64,000 nt of DNA from Humulus lupulus (taxonomy: Eukaryota; Streptophyta; Magnoliopsida; Rosales; Cannabaceae): the NCBI RefSeq assembly GCF_963169125.1, contig NC_084795.1:193476214-193540213 (forward strand), read 5' to 3'. Positions within the stretch are counted from its first letter, which is position 1, and the number at the start of each line of letters is the position of its first letter. The translations under genes and the position numbers were made by a program. This document shows positions 44,751 through 57,110 of this stretch, one piece after another. The notes below the pieces were generated by a model. That model was not told the origin of the DNA. It worked only from the letters and a program-made list of their open reading frames with translations, and searched no databases.

Positions 44751-46881
44751 TGTAATGCCCTACTTCCTTAGAGCCGTTACTAAGTGAGTTTAAATTGTGC
44801 AATTAACTTGCTAATTGAGGTTTTAGGTTAAAAGTGTATCTAAACTGTAATAAAAGTCATATGAGTTGAAAATAAAATCATTAGCTGAAAATTACAAAGC
44901 GTTAAACATTTGTGATCCCAAAAAATACTGTTTGGAAATAATTACAACTCAAAAATATGATTACAGTCGACTACATGAAAAATTTCGGACTAATACAAAA
45001 CATCTCCCAAAAATACCCCTGCTCGTGGCAGCCAGGCAGGCCAAACATGTACACGTCGCTTCACGTTCTCCATACTCATGGTTGGTTGACCTTCCCCTTG
45101 CCCTTACCTGCACCATAGAGCACTCGTGCGCCGAAGCCCAGCAAGAAAAATCCACATAAGCAATCAACATATGCATATCTATCAATCAGCATATAGTAAA
45201 ACTGCCAACACGCTAAACACATAATGGCCATGCCCTCCCAGGTGCTTTACCAGGCCCTGGGTTCGCGGTCTACACCGTGAGGATATCCTAGGTATCCAAT
45301 AGGGGTCTCACCCTGGCAACTCGCACTCCGCATGCTTAACGCTGCTCCCGGCCCCTTGCCGTACTCGGCCTTGCCGTTCTCACCTTTGCCGTTCTCAGCC
45401 TTCACCGTTCCTGGCCCTTGCCATTCATTAAAAAATATGCACACATAGCATAATTGAACAAATACTTAAACATACATAAACATAATCAATGGGGCTACGC
45501 CCTGCATCAAAATCACATAGGGACGTGCCCTGCAATACAAACTATAGGGACATGCCCTGCTCTATGGGTACAACAGTTTTCTTACCTGTGTCCCTAGCTT
45601 TTCGAGCACCGATATCCCGAGCACAGTCCCCAATTCCGAGCCTTACTGAAAACCTAGTCACATCGTATCAAAAATATCCATCCATCAAGTTCTAATCCGT
45701 TAAATAACTTTGAGTTATAATTCTAGTCTTCGGGACTTTGAATTCTATCAATCCGGGTGATAAAATCCATCCTGACCCTTAACTTTTGGATTCCCGAGCC
45801 TAAAACCTTCTTGGGGTCCAAAAACCCACTAAGTGCCGCAGCTCCAAGGTCTTGTGCCGTGGCCCGCCTCAACTAGAAACCCAACCCCCAAAATTAGCCT
45901 AGGCGCGCCGCGACCCAGCCTATAGTGTGCCACGGGCCACCCCTCTTCCCGGCCTCCCAACTGTTCTAGAGGGTCGCGGCTCAGCAAGAACAATTTCGCG
46001 GCTCGACCCTTCGAACCAAGAAAAATCCACCATTTTCACAACCAAAACCAAGCCAATTTACCCCAAAATCAATCTAAGAACCCAATTTAATAACCACAGA
46101 AGTTCTACTATAATCTCAGCATCAAAACCTAACAAGAAGCTAGCTTAAAACTTCATGAAATCCCAAACTCAATCTTCCAACTCAAAGACTTAATAAAACT
46201 AAAACCAAGCAAACAACTTACAGAATTTAATGGTTAGAATCACAGTTTAAAGCTTAACTTTGCCTCTACTTGAATCCACCAGTTGAAAAAGAGCTAATCC
46301 CTAAATTTAGATCCCAAATCCTTGCTTAATCTTCAATGTTTCACTTGGTAAGGTATTGGAGAGAATAAGAGAGAGAGAAAAGGGGTTTGGGTCAGTTTAC
46401 CAAGTTCTGAGGGTTTCCTTTGTTTTGTCTTACTTAACTTAAGCCTCTTAAGTTACCTCCGAGGTTTGGGGTACCAAAAACGAACCCGAGGGACAAATAG
46501 TAAATTTCCCCGATACTCCAAATATTTATTTTCATAACCCGATAACCCAATAACATGTCTAATGCTCGAAATACTCCTCGACTCGCCCCGAGTCAGGTAT
46601 TCGACCCCGTTGTGACTCTCTAGCTAAACCGCTCCCTAAGACTGTCTCCGATTGTGCAACACAAATATATCACAAATATTACATTTATGCCCTCGGTGGG
46701 CTAAAATTACAAACATGCCCCTAATAACCAAACGGGGCCCAAATGCATATTTAATTCACCTAAATATGCATCTCTAATCACATACTCATCAAATTCAAAT
46801 ATTAATATAATAAATCACTTATTTCCCTCTAGGCACGCTAATCAAGGCCCTAAGCTTTATTAGCAAATTTGGGATGCTACA
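44751..46881 (-). repeat. Ch4 3' LTR, 2131 bp
   Basis: It starts TGTAATGCCC and ends GATGCTACA on the plus strand. Polypurine sequence and the pol 3' end follow on the right, so this is the 3' LTR of a minus-strand element. Donor-like and acceptor/donor-like sites lie at rc 46216-46220, 45581-45585 and 45103-45107. Confidence 0.87.
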
Positions 46882-47176
46882 ACTATCCCCTCTTTACAGA
46901 AATTTCGTCCTCGAAATTACATGAACAACTCGGGATACCGCTCCCGCATATCCAATTCAAATTCCCACGTCACCTCCTCAATCTTGCTGTTCCTCCACAA
47001 CACTTTCACCAAGGCGATGGTCTTATTCCGCAAAACTTTATCCTTTCAGTCGAGAATCTGAACCGACTTCTTCTCATATGATAAATCCTGGTCTAGCTCC
47101 AAGTTCTCATAACTTAGTACATGCGTAGAATTTGATACATACTTTTGGAGCATGGACACGTGAAAAACATCGTGAA
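46882..47176 (-). pseudogene. Ch4 pol 3' end (chromodomain part)
   Basis: The minus strand encodes the C-terminal end of a chromovirus integrase, ending in a YPELF-type tail and a stop at about 46917-46919. The polypurine tract adjoins the LTR. It is cut at 47177 by the CACTA-type end; the rest of pol is missing. Confidence 0.8.
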
Positions 47177-47808
47177 CACTACAAAAATTACACGATAAGT
47201 CGGTTAAAAACCGACTTCTGAATGTTCATAAGTCGGTTGGGAACTGACTTCCCATGCAGTGACTTATGATGTAAAAACATGGTAGGTCGGTTGGCGCCAA
47301 ACCGACCACTAGTGTAAGACATGGTAGGTCGGTTGCAAACCAACCGACCTCTGGTGTAAGACATGGTAGGTCGGTTGCACACCGACCTCTGGTGTAAGAC
47401 ATCATAGGTCGGTTGCAAACTGACCTCTGTTGTAAGACATGGTAGGTCGGTTGCACACCGACCTCTGGTGTAAGACATGGTAGGTCGGTTGCAAACCGAC
47501 CTACCATGTCTTACACAAGAGGTCGGTTTGGCGCCAACTGACCTCTGGTGTAAACCATGGTAGGTTGGTTGCACACCGACCTCTGGTGTAAAACATGATT
47601 GGTCGGTTCACAACCGACTTATGGTGTAGACATCTATTGTTAGTTTTAGTAGAACCGACTTATGGTGTTTTTTTTATTAAAAAGTGTATTATGCCCAAAA
47701 AAAAAATCATGCTTTTTATACAAACAAACTGAACAAAACAAAACAAATATAACAGTGATATAAAATACTAGAATTTGAACTAAGTATCCAAAATAACGAG
47801 TCTTAAGT
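47177..47808. mobile_element. CACTA-type DNA transposon end with subterminal repeats
   Basis: It begins CACTACAAAAATTACACG, the typical start of plant CACTA elements. From about 47205 to 47640 are many copies of AAGTCGGTT or GGTCGGTTGCA and their complements, like the subterminal transposase-binding repeats of this superfamily. A perfect 21-bp stem with a 3-nt loop is at 47470-47514. I find no matching right terminus; 47650-47808 is AT-rich and unassigned. Right limit is uncertain. Confidence 0.7.
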
Positions 47809-48180
47809 TGTGACAGTCAAAATCCCGTGATCCGTAAGGGGATAGACCGGGTAAGCTGTGCAATCCCACACCGCCTGGGGAAGGTCAAGTGTAATGATTC
47901 TAAGACTGTGTAGGTATGGGACTACACAGTTGAAGAGGGCTTAAATGGATTGATGGGTACTACCTATATCAGGAAGGTGCATCTTCTTTTCGGTAGCCCA
48001 TCACTTGAGAACTCCATGGTTAAGCGTGCTTGGCCTGGAGTAATCTAGGGATGGGTGACCTCCTGGGAAGTTTTCCCAGGAAGTGTGCGAGTGAGGACAA
48101 AGCACGCTGGAAAGACTTGTCTTGGTTTGTAGGGCCAGTCGTCATTCCAGAAAGCAGCCATAGTGACGTGGGGCATCACA
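47809..48180 (+). mobile_element. Cassandra-type TRIM LTR with 5S rRNA-like insert
   Basis: It starts TGTGACAG and ends GGGCATCACA, about 372 bp. Bases about 47995-48071 resemble the 3' two-thirds of plant 5S rRNA, with box A (AAGCGTGCTTGG, 48022-48033), the intermediate element, and box C (GATGGGTGACCTCCTGGGAA). Cassandra TRIM retrotransposons are known to carry 5S sequence in their LTRs. Only one LTR is present. No target duplication is visible. Confidence 0.78.
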
Positions 48181-50237
48181 ACACAGGTGCAGTAATAAGT
48201 TGTCTCTTCAATTCTTGGAAACTATTCTCACACTTGTCCGACCAGATAAACTTCAAATTCTTTCGTGTGAATTTTGTCATCGGTGTCGCTATTTTCGAGA
48301 AGCCTTCCACAAACTGTCTGTAGTAACCTGCTAGACCAAGAAAACTCCGCACCTCCGAGGCGTTCCTTGGCCTCGGCCAATCCCTAACTGCCTCCATCTT
48401 AGATGGATCCACTTTAATCCTATCTGCACCGACTATATGTCCAAGGAATTTCACTTCTGGTAACCAAAACTCACATTTCTTAAACTTGGTGTACAACTGA
48501 TGCTCCTTTAATCTCTGCAAAACCTGTCGAAGATGAAACTCGTGCTCTGCCTCTGAACTGGAGTACACCAAGATGTCGTCAATGAAGACAATAACGAATT
48601 GATCCAGAAAATCCTTGAACACTCTGTTCATTAGGTCCATAAAGGCTGCAGGGGCATTGGCCAAACCAAATGACATGACCAGAAACTCACAGTGCCCGTA
48701 CCTTTTTCGGAAGGCCGCCTTCGGTATGTCCTCGTCCTGGATCCTCAGCTGGTGATAACCAAATCGAAGATCAATCTTTGAGAACACCGTCTTACCCTGC
48801 AGTTGATCGAACAAGTCGTCAATCCTTGGTAGGGGATACTTATTCTTGATAGTTAACTTGTTCAATTCCCGGTAGTCTATACACATCCTCAATGTCCCAT
48901 CCTTCTTCTTCACAAACAAAACTGGAGCACCCCATGGCAAGTAACTAGGCCTGATGAACCCCAAATCCAGAAGCTCCTGTAATTGTATCTTCAATTCCTT
49001 CAGTTCTGCCAGTGCCATTCTATATGGTGCCCTCGACAATGGCTCTGTCCCCGATGCCAACTCAATGACAAACTGAATCTCCCAACGCGTCGGAAATCCA
49101 GGTAAGTCCTCAGGAAACACATCCAAGAACTCGCAAACCAATCTGGTCTCCTCCGGTCTTGTTGGTGAAACCCTAGTGGTATCCACCACACTAGCCACAA
49201 AACCCATACATCCCCCTTGTAACAGATCTCTGGCTCTCAGTGTCGATATCATGGGTAAGCGGGGTCCATGCACCGCTCCCACAAAAACAAAGGGATCCTC
49301 GCCCTTCGGCTCAAAAGTCACCATCTTTTTCTTGCAGACAATAGTAGCTCCATATCTAACCAGCCAATCAATACCTAAAATCATATCAAAGTCCTCCATG
49401 CTTAACTCAATCAAGTCTACTGTCAACTCCCTACCATCAACCATCACTGGCAGTGCTCTAATCCACCTTCTAGAAACTACCAGTTCTCCTGTAGGCAAAA
49501 TAGTCCCAAACCCTGAAGTATAATACCCACTAGGTCTACACAGTCTCTCAATTACCTTACTAGAAACAAACGAATGTGTAGCACTAGAGTCAATCAATAC
49601 AATAAAAGGAGAGCCAGCGCTAGAAAGGTGACCTGTCACTACCGAGGGACTAACCTTGGCCTCTGCTGCGTCAGGGTGAACACTCGAGCTGAAGTCAAGC
49701 TGTCCACCTTCCCTACATCTCCCTTCTTCATTGTCGGGCAGTCTTTCTTGAGGTGTCCCACCACCCCGCACACATAACAGACCTTAGCCCAACATTCGCT
49801 CGGATGGCGTCTTCTGCACCTTGTGCACTCAGGATAGCTCCTCCATGAATCACCGCCTCCCTGGCGGCCACCCTGAGTACCTCGAGCTCTCCTATCAGGA
49901 CCAGGAGCGGTCAAAGCATCAGGGGTCTTTCTCTTCAATTCATTAGGGCCTCTGCCCGTACCAGACCCAGAATATGGAGGCACCGCCCTATGGCCCTCCT
50001 GCCTTGCTGCACTCTCCCTCCATATCTTATTTTCCATTTCCTCAGCGGTAAGAGCCTTCTCTATAGCCTAGACATAAGTTGTCCCCCCAGGTACTGTTGT
50101 AATCCTCACATCTTGGGCTATCATAGCATTAATCCCTCTGATAAATCTGTCTTGCCTAGCTGCATCAGTTGGCACAAGTTCTGGTGCGAACTTCACAAGT
50201 CTGTCAAACTTCAGGGCATATTCTGTAACTATCATAC
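48181..50237 (-). pseudogene. Ch3 pol first part: gag zinc knuckle, protease, RT
   Basis: Gag C-terminus with an intact zinc knuckle ([14 protein letters not shown] near 49740-49780). A frame change near 49675 separates it from protease. Protease has DSSATHSF in place of DSGATHSF, a glycine-to-serine change next to the catalytic aspartate. RT is otherwise continuous to 48181 (FIDDILVY, near 48575). The RNase H and integrase expected next are absent; the Cassandra LTR is joined at that point. On the right it is interrupted by Ch2 and resumes at 59239. Confidence 0.9.
50233..50237. repeat. Target duplication CATAC, left of Ch2
   Basis: It matches 59239-59243. Both lie in Ch3 gag, in the codons for GSMIVTEYA. 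Confidence 0.95.
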
Positions 50238-52339
50238 TGTAACGCCCTACCTCCTTAGAGTCGTTACTAAGTGAGCTTGAAAACGTGCTTTCAACTCGCT
50301 AATCGAGGTTTTAGGTCAAAAGTGTAATTAAACCATAAACATAGGAAAAACTTTAGAAATAACACCATAGCATTGAAAATCATAAAAGTTTGACACCTGG
50401 GATCCCAAAATACAGTTTAGAAGTATTTACAACATACAAATTGAACCAAGTCGACTAAACGACAAAATCTAAGTTCATTTACAAGCATCTCCCAAAATCC
50501 TCTGGCTGTGGTAGCCAGGCTGGCCAAACATGTACACGCCGCTTCACGCCTGCTACACTCATGGTTGGTTGGCCTTCTCTTTACCCTTACCTGTACCACA
50601 GAGCATCTGTGAGCTGGAGCCCAGCAAGAAAACCCACAAACAGATAACATATGCAACACATTTATCAAGCATATAAACAGGCCACCAATTGGCTAAACAC
50701 ATACGACCTAGCCGTCCCAGGCGTTTACCAAGCCCTGGGTTTGCGGACCACGCCGTGAGGATATCCCAGGTATCCTTTTAGGGACTTGCCCTGGAAACTC
50801 GCACTCCACGTGCTCAACGCTGCTCCCGGCCCCTTGCCGTACTCGACCTTACACTCAACGTGCCTGACGCCGTTTCCAGCCCCTGCAGTTCTCGACCTAC
50901 ACCGTTCCCGGCTCTTGTCGATCATTAACATAAAACACATTCATAGCATAGTAAGCTAATACATAATTCTAGCAAGTTCAGTTAAAGGGCTACGCCCTGC
51001 AGTTCAAACACATTGGGCTCAGCCCTGCATACAAGCTCTATGGGAGCAAGGGTTTTCTTACCTGAGTCCCGAGCTCTCCGAGCACCGATGTCTCGAGCAT
51101 AGTCCACTAACTTGAGCCTCTCTGAAACCCTAGTCACAACATATTAACAACATCCATCCATCAAGTTCTAATTCAATAAATAACTTTGAGCCATAACCCT
51201 AACCTCCGGGACAAAGAATTCTATCAATCCGAGTGATAAAATCCATCCCGAGCCTTAACCATTGAATTCCCAAGCCTAAACACCCTTAAAAATGCAGACT
51301 AGCACTAAGAGTCGCGACCACACCCTCAAGAGCCGCGGCTAGCCCCAAAACAGAGGATAGCACACCCCTGCAACACACACGGGCCGCGGCGCGCGCATGA
51401 ACTCCTCGGCCACACTCGGCCGCACGCGAACACGGGCCACGGCCCTCACGTCCAAACCCAGAATTTTCCATCTTCTTCCCTGCATTTTCCTTAAGCCAAC
51501 TCACTCAAAGCTTATCTAACAAGCCCAGATAATTAACACACACATTCCATTAAAATCTGCTCCAAAACTCAACTAAAACACTTATGACAGATCAAATTTA
51601 ACCAACATGAAAACTCTAACAACCAGTTGCAAATCTAAGCGTAATCTTATAATTAAAGCTTACCTCTTGCTAAACTAAATCTCTGAAGTTGATCCTTAAT
51701 CCACAACCTCCTAGCTCCCAAGATTTCCCAGCTAAATTCCTCTAACTTCTAGCTGTTTTCTCCAAGTTCTCCTTAAGCCTCCAAAGAGAAGATAAGAGTG
51801 GGGAGAAGCTATCCTTAGCTGAAAGGAGTAGTATAGGTCGGTTTCCCAAAGTTTCTAAGTGATTCTTCCTTTTTTTTTTACTTAACTTAAGTCTAAAGGG
51901 TTACCTCAAGGCTCAGGGTACCAAAACGTACCTGAGGGAAAAATGGTAAATTTCCCCAATATTCCCTCCTAGACATTCTATCCTCAAATATATCTCCAAA
52001 TATTTATTTTCATATCCCGATAATCCCGTAGCAAACCTAGTACCCAAATTACCCCTCGACTTGCCCCAAGTCTGAATCTCAACCCTCTTGTGACTTTCCG
52101 ACTAACCGCTCCCCAGGACTATCACAGATCGTGCTGCACAGACATATCACATATATATCGCCTTTATCACATTTATGCCCCTAATATCCAGACGGCGCAC
52201 ATGCACATTTAACTCAACTAAACATGCATCATTATCATATATTCACATAAATCCACATATAAGCATATTAAGTCATTTATTGTCCTCCAGGCACACTAAT
52301 CAAGGCCCTAAGCCCGATTAGCAAATTCGGGTCGTTACA
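50238..52339 (-). repeat. Ch2 3' LTR, 2102 bp
   Basis: It starts TGTAACGCCC and ends GTCGTTACA. It matches 57111-59238 along its length. Palindrome-rich cassette at about 51305-51440; donor-like sites at rc 51659-51663 and 51057-51061; acceptor/donor-like site at rc 50586-50590. Confidence 0.95.
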
Positions 52340-52357
52340 ACTATCCCCTCCTTACAG
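52340..52357 (-). other. Ch2 polypurine tract
   Basis: The minus strand reads TGTAAGGAGGGGATAGT into the 3' LTR. Confidence 0.85.
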
Positions 52358-52375
52358 AAATTTCGTCCTTGAAAT

Positions 52376-55300
52376 TACCTGAACAACTCAGGGTACCGCT
52401 CCCTCACTCTGACTCAAGTTCCCACATCGCCTCCTCAACCTTGTTGTTTCTCCACAGCACTTTCACCAAGGCGATGGTCTTGTTCCTCAAGACTTTATCT
52501 TTTCGGTCAAGAATCTGAACCGGCTTCTCCCCATAGGATAAATCCTGATCAAGCTCTAGATTCAGAAAACTTAGAAAATGCGTTGAATCTGACATATACT
52601 TCCGGAGCATGGATACATGGAAAACATCATGAACACCTGATAAAGCTGGAGGCATTGCTAATCTGTAAGCTACCTCTCCAACCCATTCCAGAATCTCAAA
52701 GGGGCCAACAAACCTAGGGCTCAACTTGCCCCGAACACCAAACCGTTTCACACCCGTCATGGGTGAAACCCTAAGGAACACATGATCACCAACCCGAAAT
52801 TCCACGCTCCTGCGTTTCAGGTCTGAATAACTTTTCTGTCGACTCTGGGAGGCGAGCATACGTGCTCTAATCTTCTCAATTGCCTCATTGGCCCTCTGAA
52901 CCATCTCTGGACCCAGATACCTCCTCTCACCTGTCTCATCCCAATGGATAGGTGATCTACACTTCCTTCCATAAAGCATCTTGTACGGAGCCACACCAAT
53001 GGTCGCCTGATAACTGTTGTCGTACAAGAACTTGATCAAAGGGAGATACTTACTCCAAGATCCCCCAAAATCAAGCACACAGGCTCGCAACAGATCCTCC
53101 AATATCTAAATCGTCCTCTTAGACTGCCCATCCGTCCGAGGATGATAAGTGGTACTAAACCGTAACTGTGTGTCCATAGCCTTCTGCAGAATCTCCCAAA
53201 ACTTGGAGGTGAAGGTGGGATCTCTGTCGGATACTATCGACCTCGGAGCCCCATGAAGTCGAACAATCTCCTTCACGTACAACTCAGCGTACTGCTCCAC
53301 AGTATAAGTTGTCCTAACAGGCAAAAAGTGGGCGGACTTGGTATACCTATCCACAATAACCCACACCGAGTCATGCTGTCCTATAGTTCTCGGTAAACCA
53401 ACCACAAAGTCCATAGTAATATCTTCCCACTTCCATTCTGGGATCCCCAGAGGCTGCAACAACCCTACTGGCCTCTGGTGCTCAGCCTTAACCTGCTGGC
53501 AAGTTAAGCACTTGGCTACATAATCCACCACATCCCTCTTCATGCCCGACCACCAATACAAAGCTCTCAAATCCTGGTACATCTTCGTCATGCCCGGGTG
53601 CAAAGAATAGCGAGTGGTATGCGATTCATCTAAGATCTCCCGCCGAATATCTGAATCCTTCGGAACACAAATCTGACCCTTGTACTTCAGTAACCCCATA
53701 TCCGAAATGGAAAAGTCCTTAGTCGGTTCGACTTAGGCACCTTCCCTATGACCTCGCAACTGAGAATCTTTCCCTTGCGCTTCTTTGATCCTCTCGAGGA
53801 GTGTAGACTGAAGAGTGATGTTGGCCAACTGTCCAACAACCAACTCTATACCTGCTCTGGACATCTGCTCAGCTAACTTGTCAGATATCTGCCTCGTACT
53901 GAACAACTGTCCTAGGCCCTTCTGACTCAATCCATCAGCCACTACATTAGCCTTCCTAGGATGGTATAGGATATCACAATCATAATCCTTAACCAACTCC
54001 AGCCACCGCCTCTGGCGCATATTCAGGTCCTTCTGTGTAAAGAAATACTTTAGGCTCTTATGGTCGGTGTATATCTCGCACTTCTCACCATAAAGATAAT
54101 GCCTCCAAATCTTAAGTGCAAACACCACCGCTGCCAACTCCAGGTCATGCGTAGGATATCTCTGTTCATATTCCTTCAACTGTCTCGATGCATAGGCTAT
54201 CACCTTACCAGCTTGCATCAACACACACCCCAAACCCTGCCTAGATGCATCACAGTAGACCACAAACTTTTCATTCTCTGTCGGAAAGCGTAACACTGGC
54301 GCAGTAATCAGTCGCCGCTTCAATTCCTTAAAACTGTTCTCACACCTGTCCATCTAGACATACCTTGTCTTCTTCTTTGTCAGTTCTGTCAATGGCGTAG
54401 CTATTCTGGAGAACCCCTCAACAAACCGCCGGTAATACCCTGCCAAACCCAGAAAGCTTCTCACTTCATGAACATTGCTCGGTCTAGGCCATTCTCTGAC
54501 CGCCTCAATCTTACTTGGGTCAACCAGAATCCCTTCCTTACTGACAATATGCCCCAGAAATGTAACTTGCGGCAACCAGAACTCACATTTACTGAACTTA
54601 CCATATAACTTATTCTCAACCGCTGTAGTACCAACCACAGATGCTGCTCATGTTCTACCTCTGACTGGGAGTACACTAGGATGTCATCGATGAATACGAT
54701 CACAAACTTGTCCAGATAATCCTTGAAAACCCTATTCATCATGTCCATGAAGGCTGCTGGGGCATTGGTTAATCCAAAGGACATAACCAGGAATTCATAG
54801 TGTCCATACCTCGTTCGAAAAGCGGTCTTTGGTATGTCCTCCTCTTTAATCCTTAGCTAATGATAACCTGATCGGAGATCTATCTTGGAAAACACTGCTC
54901 TTCCCTGTAGCTAATCAAATAAATTGTCGATCCTAGGTAGTGGATACTTGTTCTTAATGGTTCACTTGTTCAGCTCCCTATAATCAATACACATCCTAAG
55001 GGACCCATCCTTCTTCTTAACGAACAACACTAGAGTACCCCATGGCGAGAAACTCGGTCTGATAAACCCCAAATCAAGTAGCTCCTACAACTGAATCTTA
55101 AACTCCTTTAACTCTGCTGGAGCCATTCTATAAGGTGTCCTAGATACTGGCTCCGCTTCTTGTACCAACTCTATATCGAAGTATCCACAACGCTTGCTAG
55201 GAATCCTATGCAACCTTCCTGCATCAGGTCTCTAGCCCTCAATGCTGAAATCATCGGCACACACGGTCCACTAACTGACCCTTCAAACACAAAGGGTACC

Positions 55301-56790
55301 TCCCCTTTTGGTTCAAAAGTCACCATTTTGCGCTTACAGTCAATCATTGCCCCATACTTGGATAGCTAATCCATTCCCAAAATAATGTCAAAATCATCCA
55401 TCTCTAACTCAATCAGATCAACAGACAGTTCCCTACCATCTACCTCTACAGGAAATGCTCTAATCCACTTCCTAGAGACTACCAATTCTCTTGTTGGCAA
55501 CAAAGTCTGAAATCCCCTAGCATACACACCACTAGGTCTACAAAGCTGATCTATCACTCTAGCAGATACAAATGAATGGGTAGCCCCTGAATCAAACAAT
55601 GCAGTATATAGAGAACCAGCACTAGAGATCTGACCTGTCACCACTGAGGGGCTAGCCTCCGCCTCAGTCTGTGTCAAAGCGTATACCCTGGCAGGAGCAA
55701 TACTGTCACTCTGCTTCTGCTCCTCCTTCTTAACTTGAGGGTAATCCCTCTTCAGATGGCTGGCACTCCCACAAATAAAGCAGGCCCTGATCCTGCATTC
55801 ACCCTGGTGTCGACGCCTGCACCGCGGACACATTGGAAAACTCCTCCAGTTATCACTGCCACCCTGACAGCCTGTAGAAGCACCCCGTGCCCTCCTATCT
55901 GAGCTGGGAAGAACAAAGGAATTTGGGGCCTTCCTCTTCTGCTCACTAGAACCACCACCACGACTGAACCCAACAAAAGGAGGCATTGTCCTCCGGGCAT
56001 CGCGCCTAACAACGCTATCCTTCCAAATTTGATCCTCAGCCCTCTCAACAGTAAGGGCCTTGTCCACAGCTTGGCCATAACTAGTAGTCTTTGGATCCAA
56101 GGTAATATTATCATCGCGGGCGATCATAACATTCAATCCCCGCACAAACCTATCCCTCCTTGCTGCATCAGTCGGCACTAGATCTGGCGCAAATTTTGCC
56201 AATCTATCAAACGTTATTGCATACTCTGTCACTATCGATTGATTCTGAGTCAGGTTAATAAACTCATCAACCTTCGCAGCTCGCACTGCCACGCTGTAGT
56301 ACTTCTCATTAAACAAGTTTCTGAATTCTTCCCAGGTCATAACTGATACATCCCTTCTCTGAACCACCATGTCCCACCAAATGTGGGAATCCTCTCTGAA
56401 CATGTAACTAGCACAGGCTACCCTCTCATTCCCCTGATCTCTCATAAAATCCAGAATTGAGGCAATCATATTCATCCACTGCTCTGCCCGCAGTGGGTCT
56501 GATCCACCCTCAAAGGTGGGAGGATGCTGCTTCCTGAACCTTTCATACAAAGGTTCCCACTAATTCTCCACAGCAGACTGCACTGGCATTGGCGCTGCAA
56601 CCTGCTGCACTGGCAGCCCAGTAACCTGAGGCGGGGCCTGCTGCCTCAACTGTGGCAACTCTTCCTCTGTTCGCTGCAGTCTCACTTCCATCTCGACAAT
56701 CATCTCTTGCCAATTCTGTGGGGCAACTCGCTAATCCTGGTTGTCATCCTCGGCCCTACTGCCGCGAAGTCTAGCTGATTGTCGAGGCAT
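52376..56790 (-). pseudogene. Ch2 gag-pol with chromodomain, broken
   Basis: ATG at 56790 (MPRQSARL). The gag capsid-like block (56550-55750) includes DSHIWWD and VRGLNVMI. The zinc knuckle is CFICGSASHLKRDY: the last cysteine is tyrosine. Protease has DSGATHSF; a TAG at about 55366 follows GMD. About 125 bp are missing near 55179 compared with Ch1. RT is broken in its first half; FIDDILVY is near 54690. RNase H (54353-53950) keeps [17 protein letters not shown] and YTDHKSL. Integrase (53699-52600) has the HHCC finger and D in TMDF and SDRDPTF, but DGQSK replaces DGQSE, so the third catalytic residue is lost, and a TAG follows two codons on. The chromodomain (about 52540-52376) ends the frame. 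The frame from 53102 to 52404 is open. Confidence 0.92.
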
Positions 56791-57110
56791 CTCAACAAAT
56801 ATACCAACGACGCCACTCATCAGGCATGATAATAACATCCAAAACCCACCTCCCAAACACATCAGTCGTCCCTAATAACATCTTATATAACATATAACAC
56901 ACAACGGGCCATGCCCTAGCATCATGCATATGTTAACTCATACATCATGTTCTATACCAGATAAGCAAGCAAACAGGGCATTCAAACACATTTTCAGACA
57001 TATTAGCCAATCTTACCAACCAACCCTGAGTTGAGCCTGTCACTGACTGCGTGTGTACATGTTCGGTCAATCTCTAGAACCAATAACCTTGGCTCGCTCT
57101 GATACCAATT
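56791..57110 (-). other. Ch2 leader and primer binding site
   Basis: TGGTATCAGAGC on the minus strand at 57096-57107 is the standard initiator-methionine tRNA site. The leader has no other feature I recognise. Confidence 0.9.

Noticed and set aside
47188..47574. Open frame of 128 codons near 47200-47570
   Set aside because: Low-complexity product of the subterminal repeats of the CACTA-type end.
47995..48071. A functional 5S rRNA gene
   Set aside because: Only the 3' part is similar, with many differences, and it lies inside an LTR with TGTGA and TCACA ends.
57096..57107. tRNA-Met gene fragment
   Set aside because: The match is a 12-base primer binding site next to an LTR; no cloverleaf can be formed around it.
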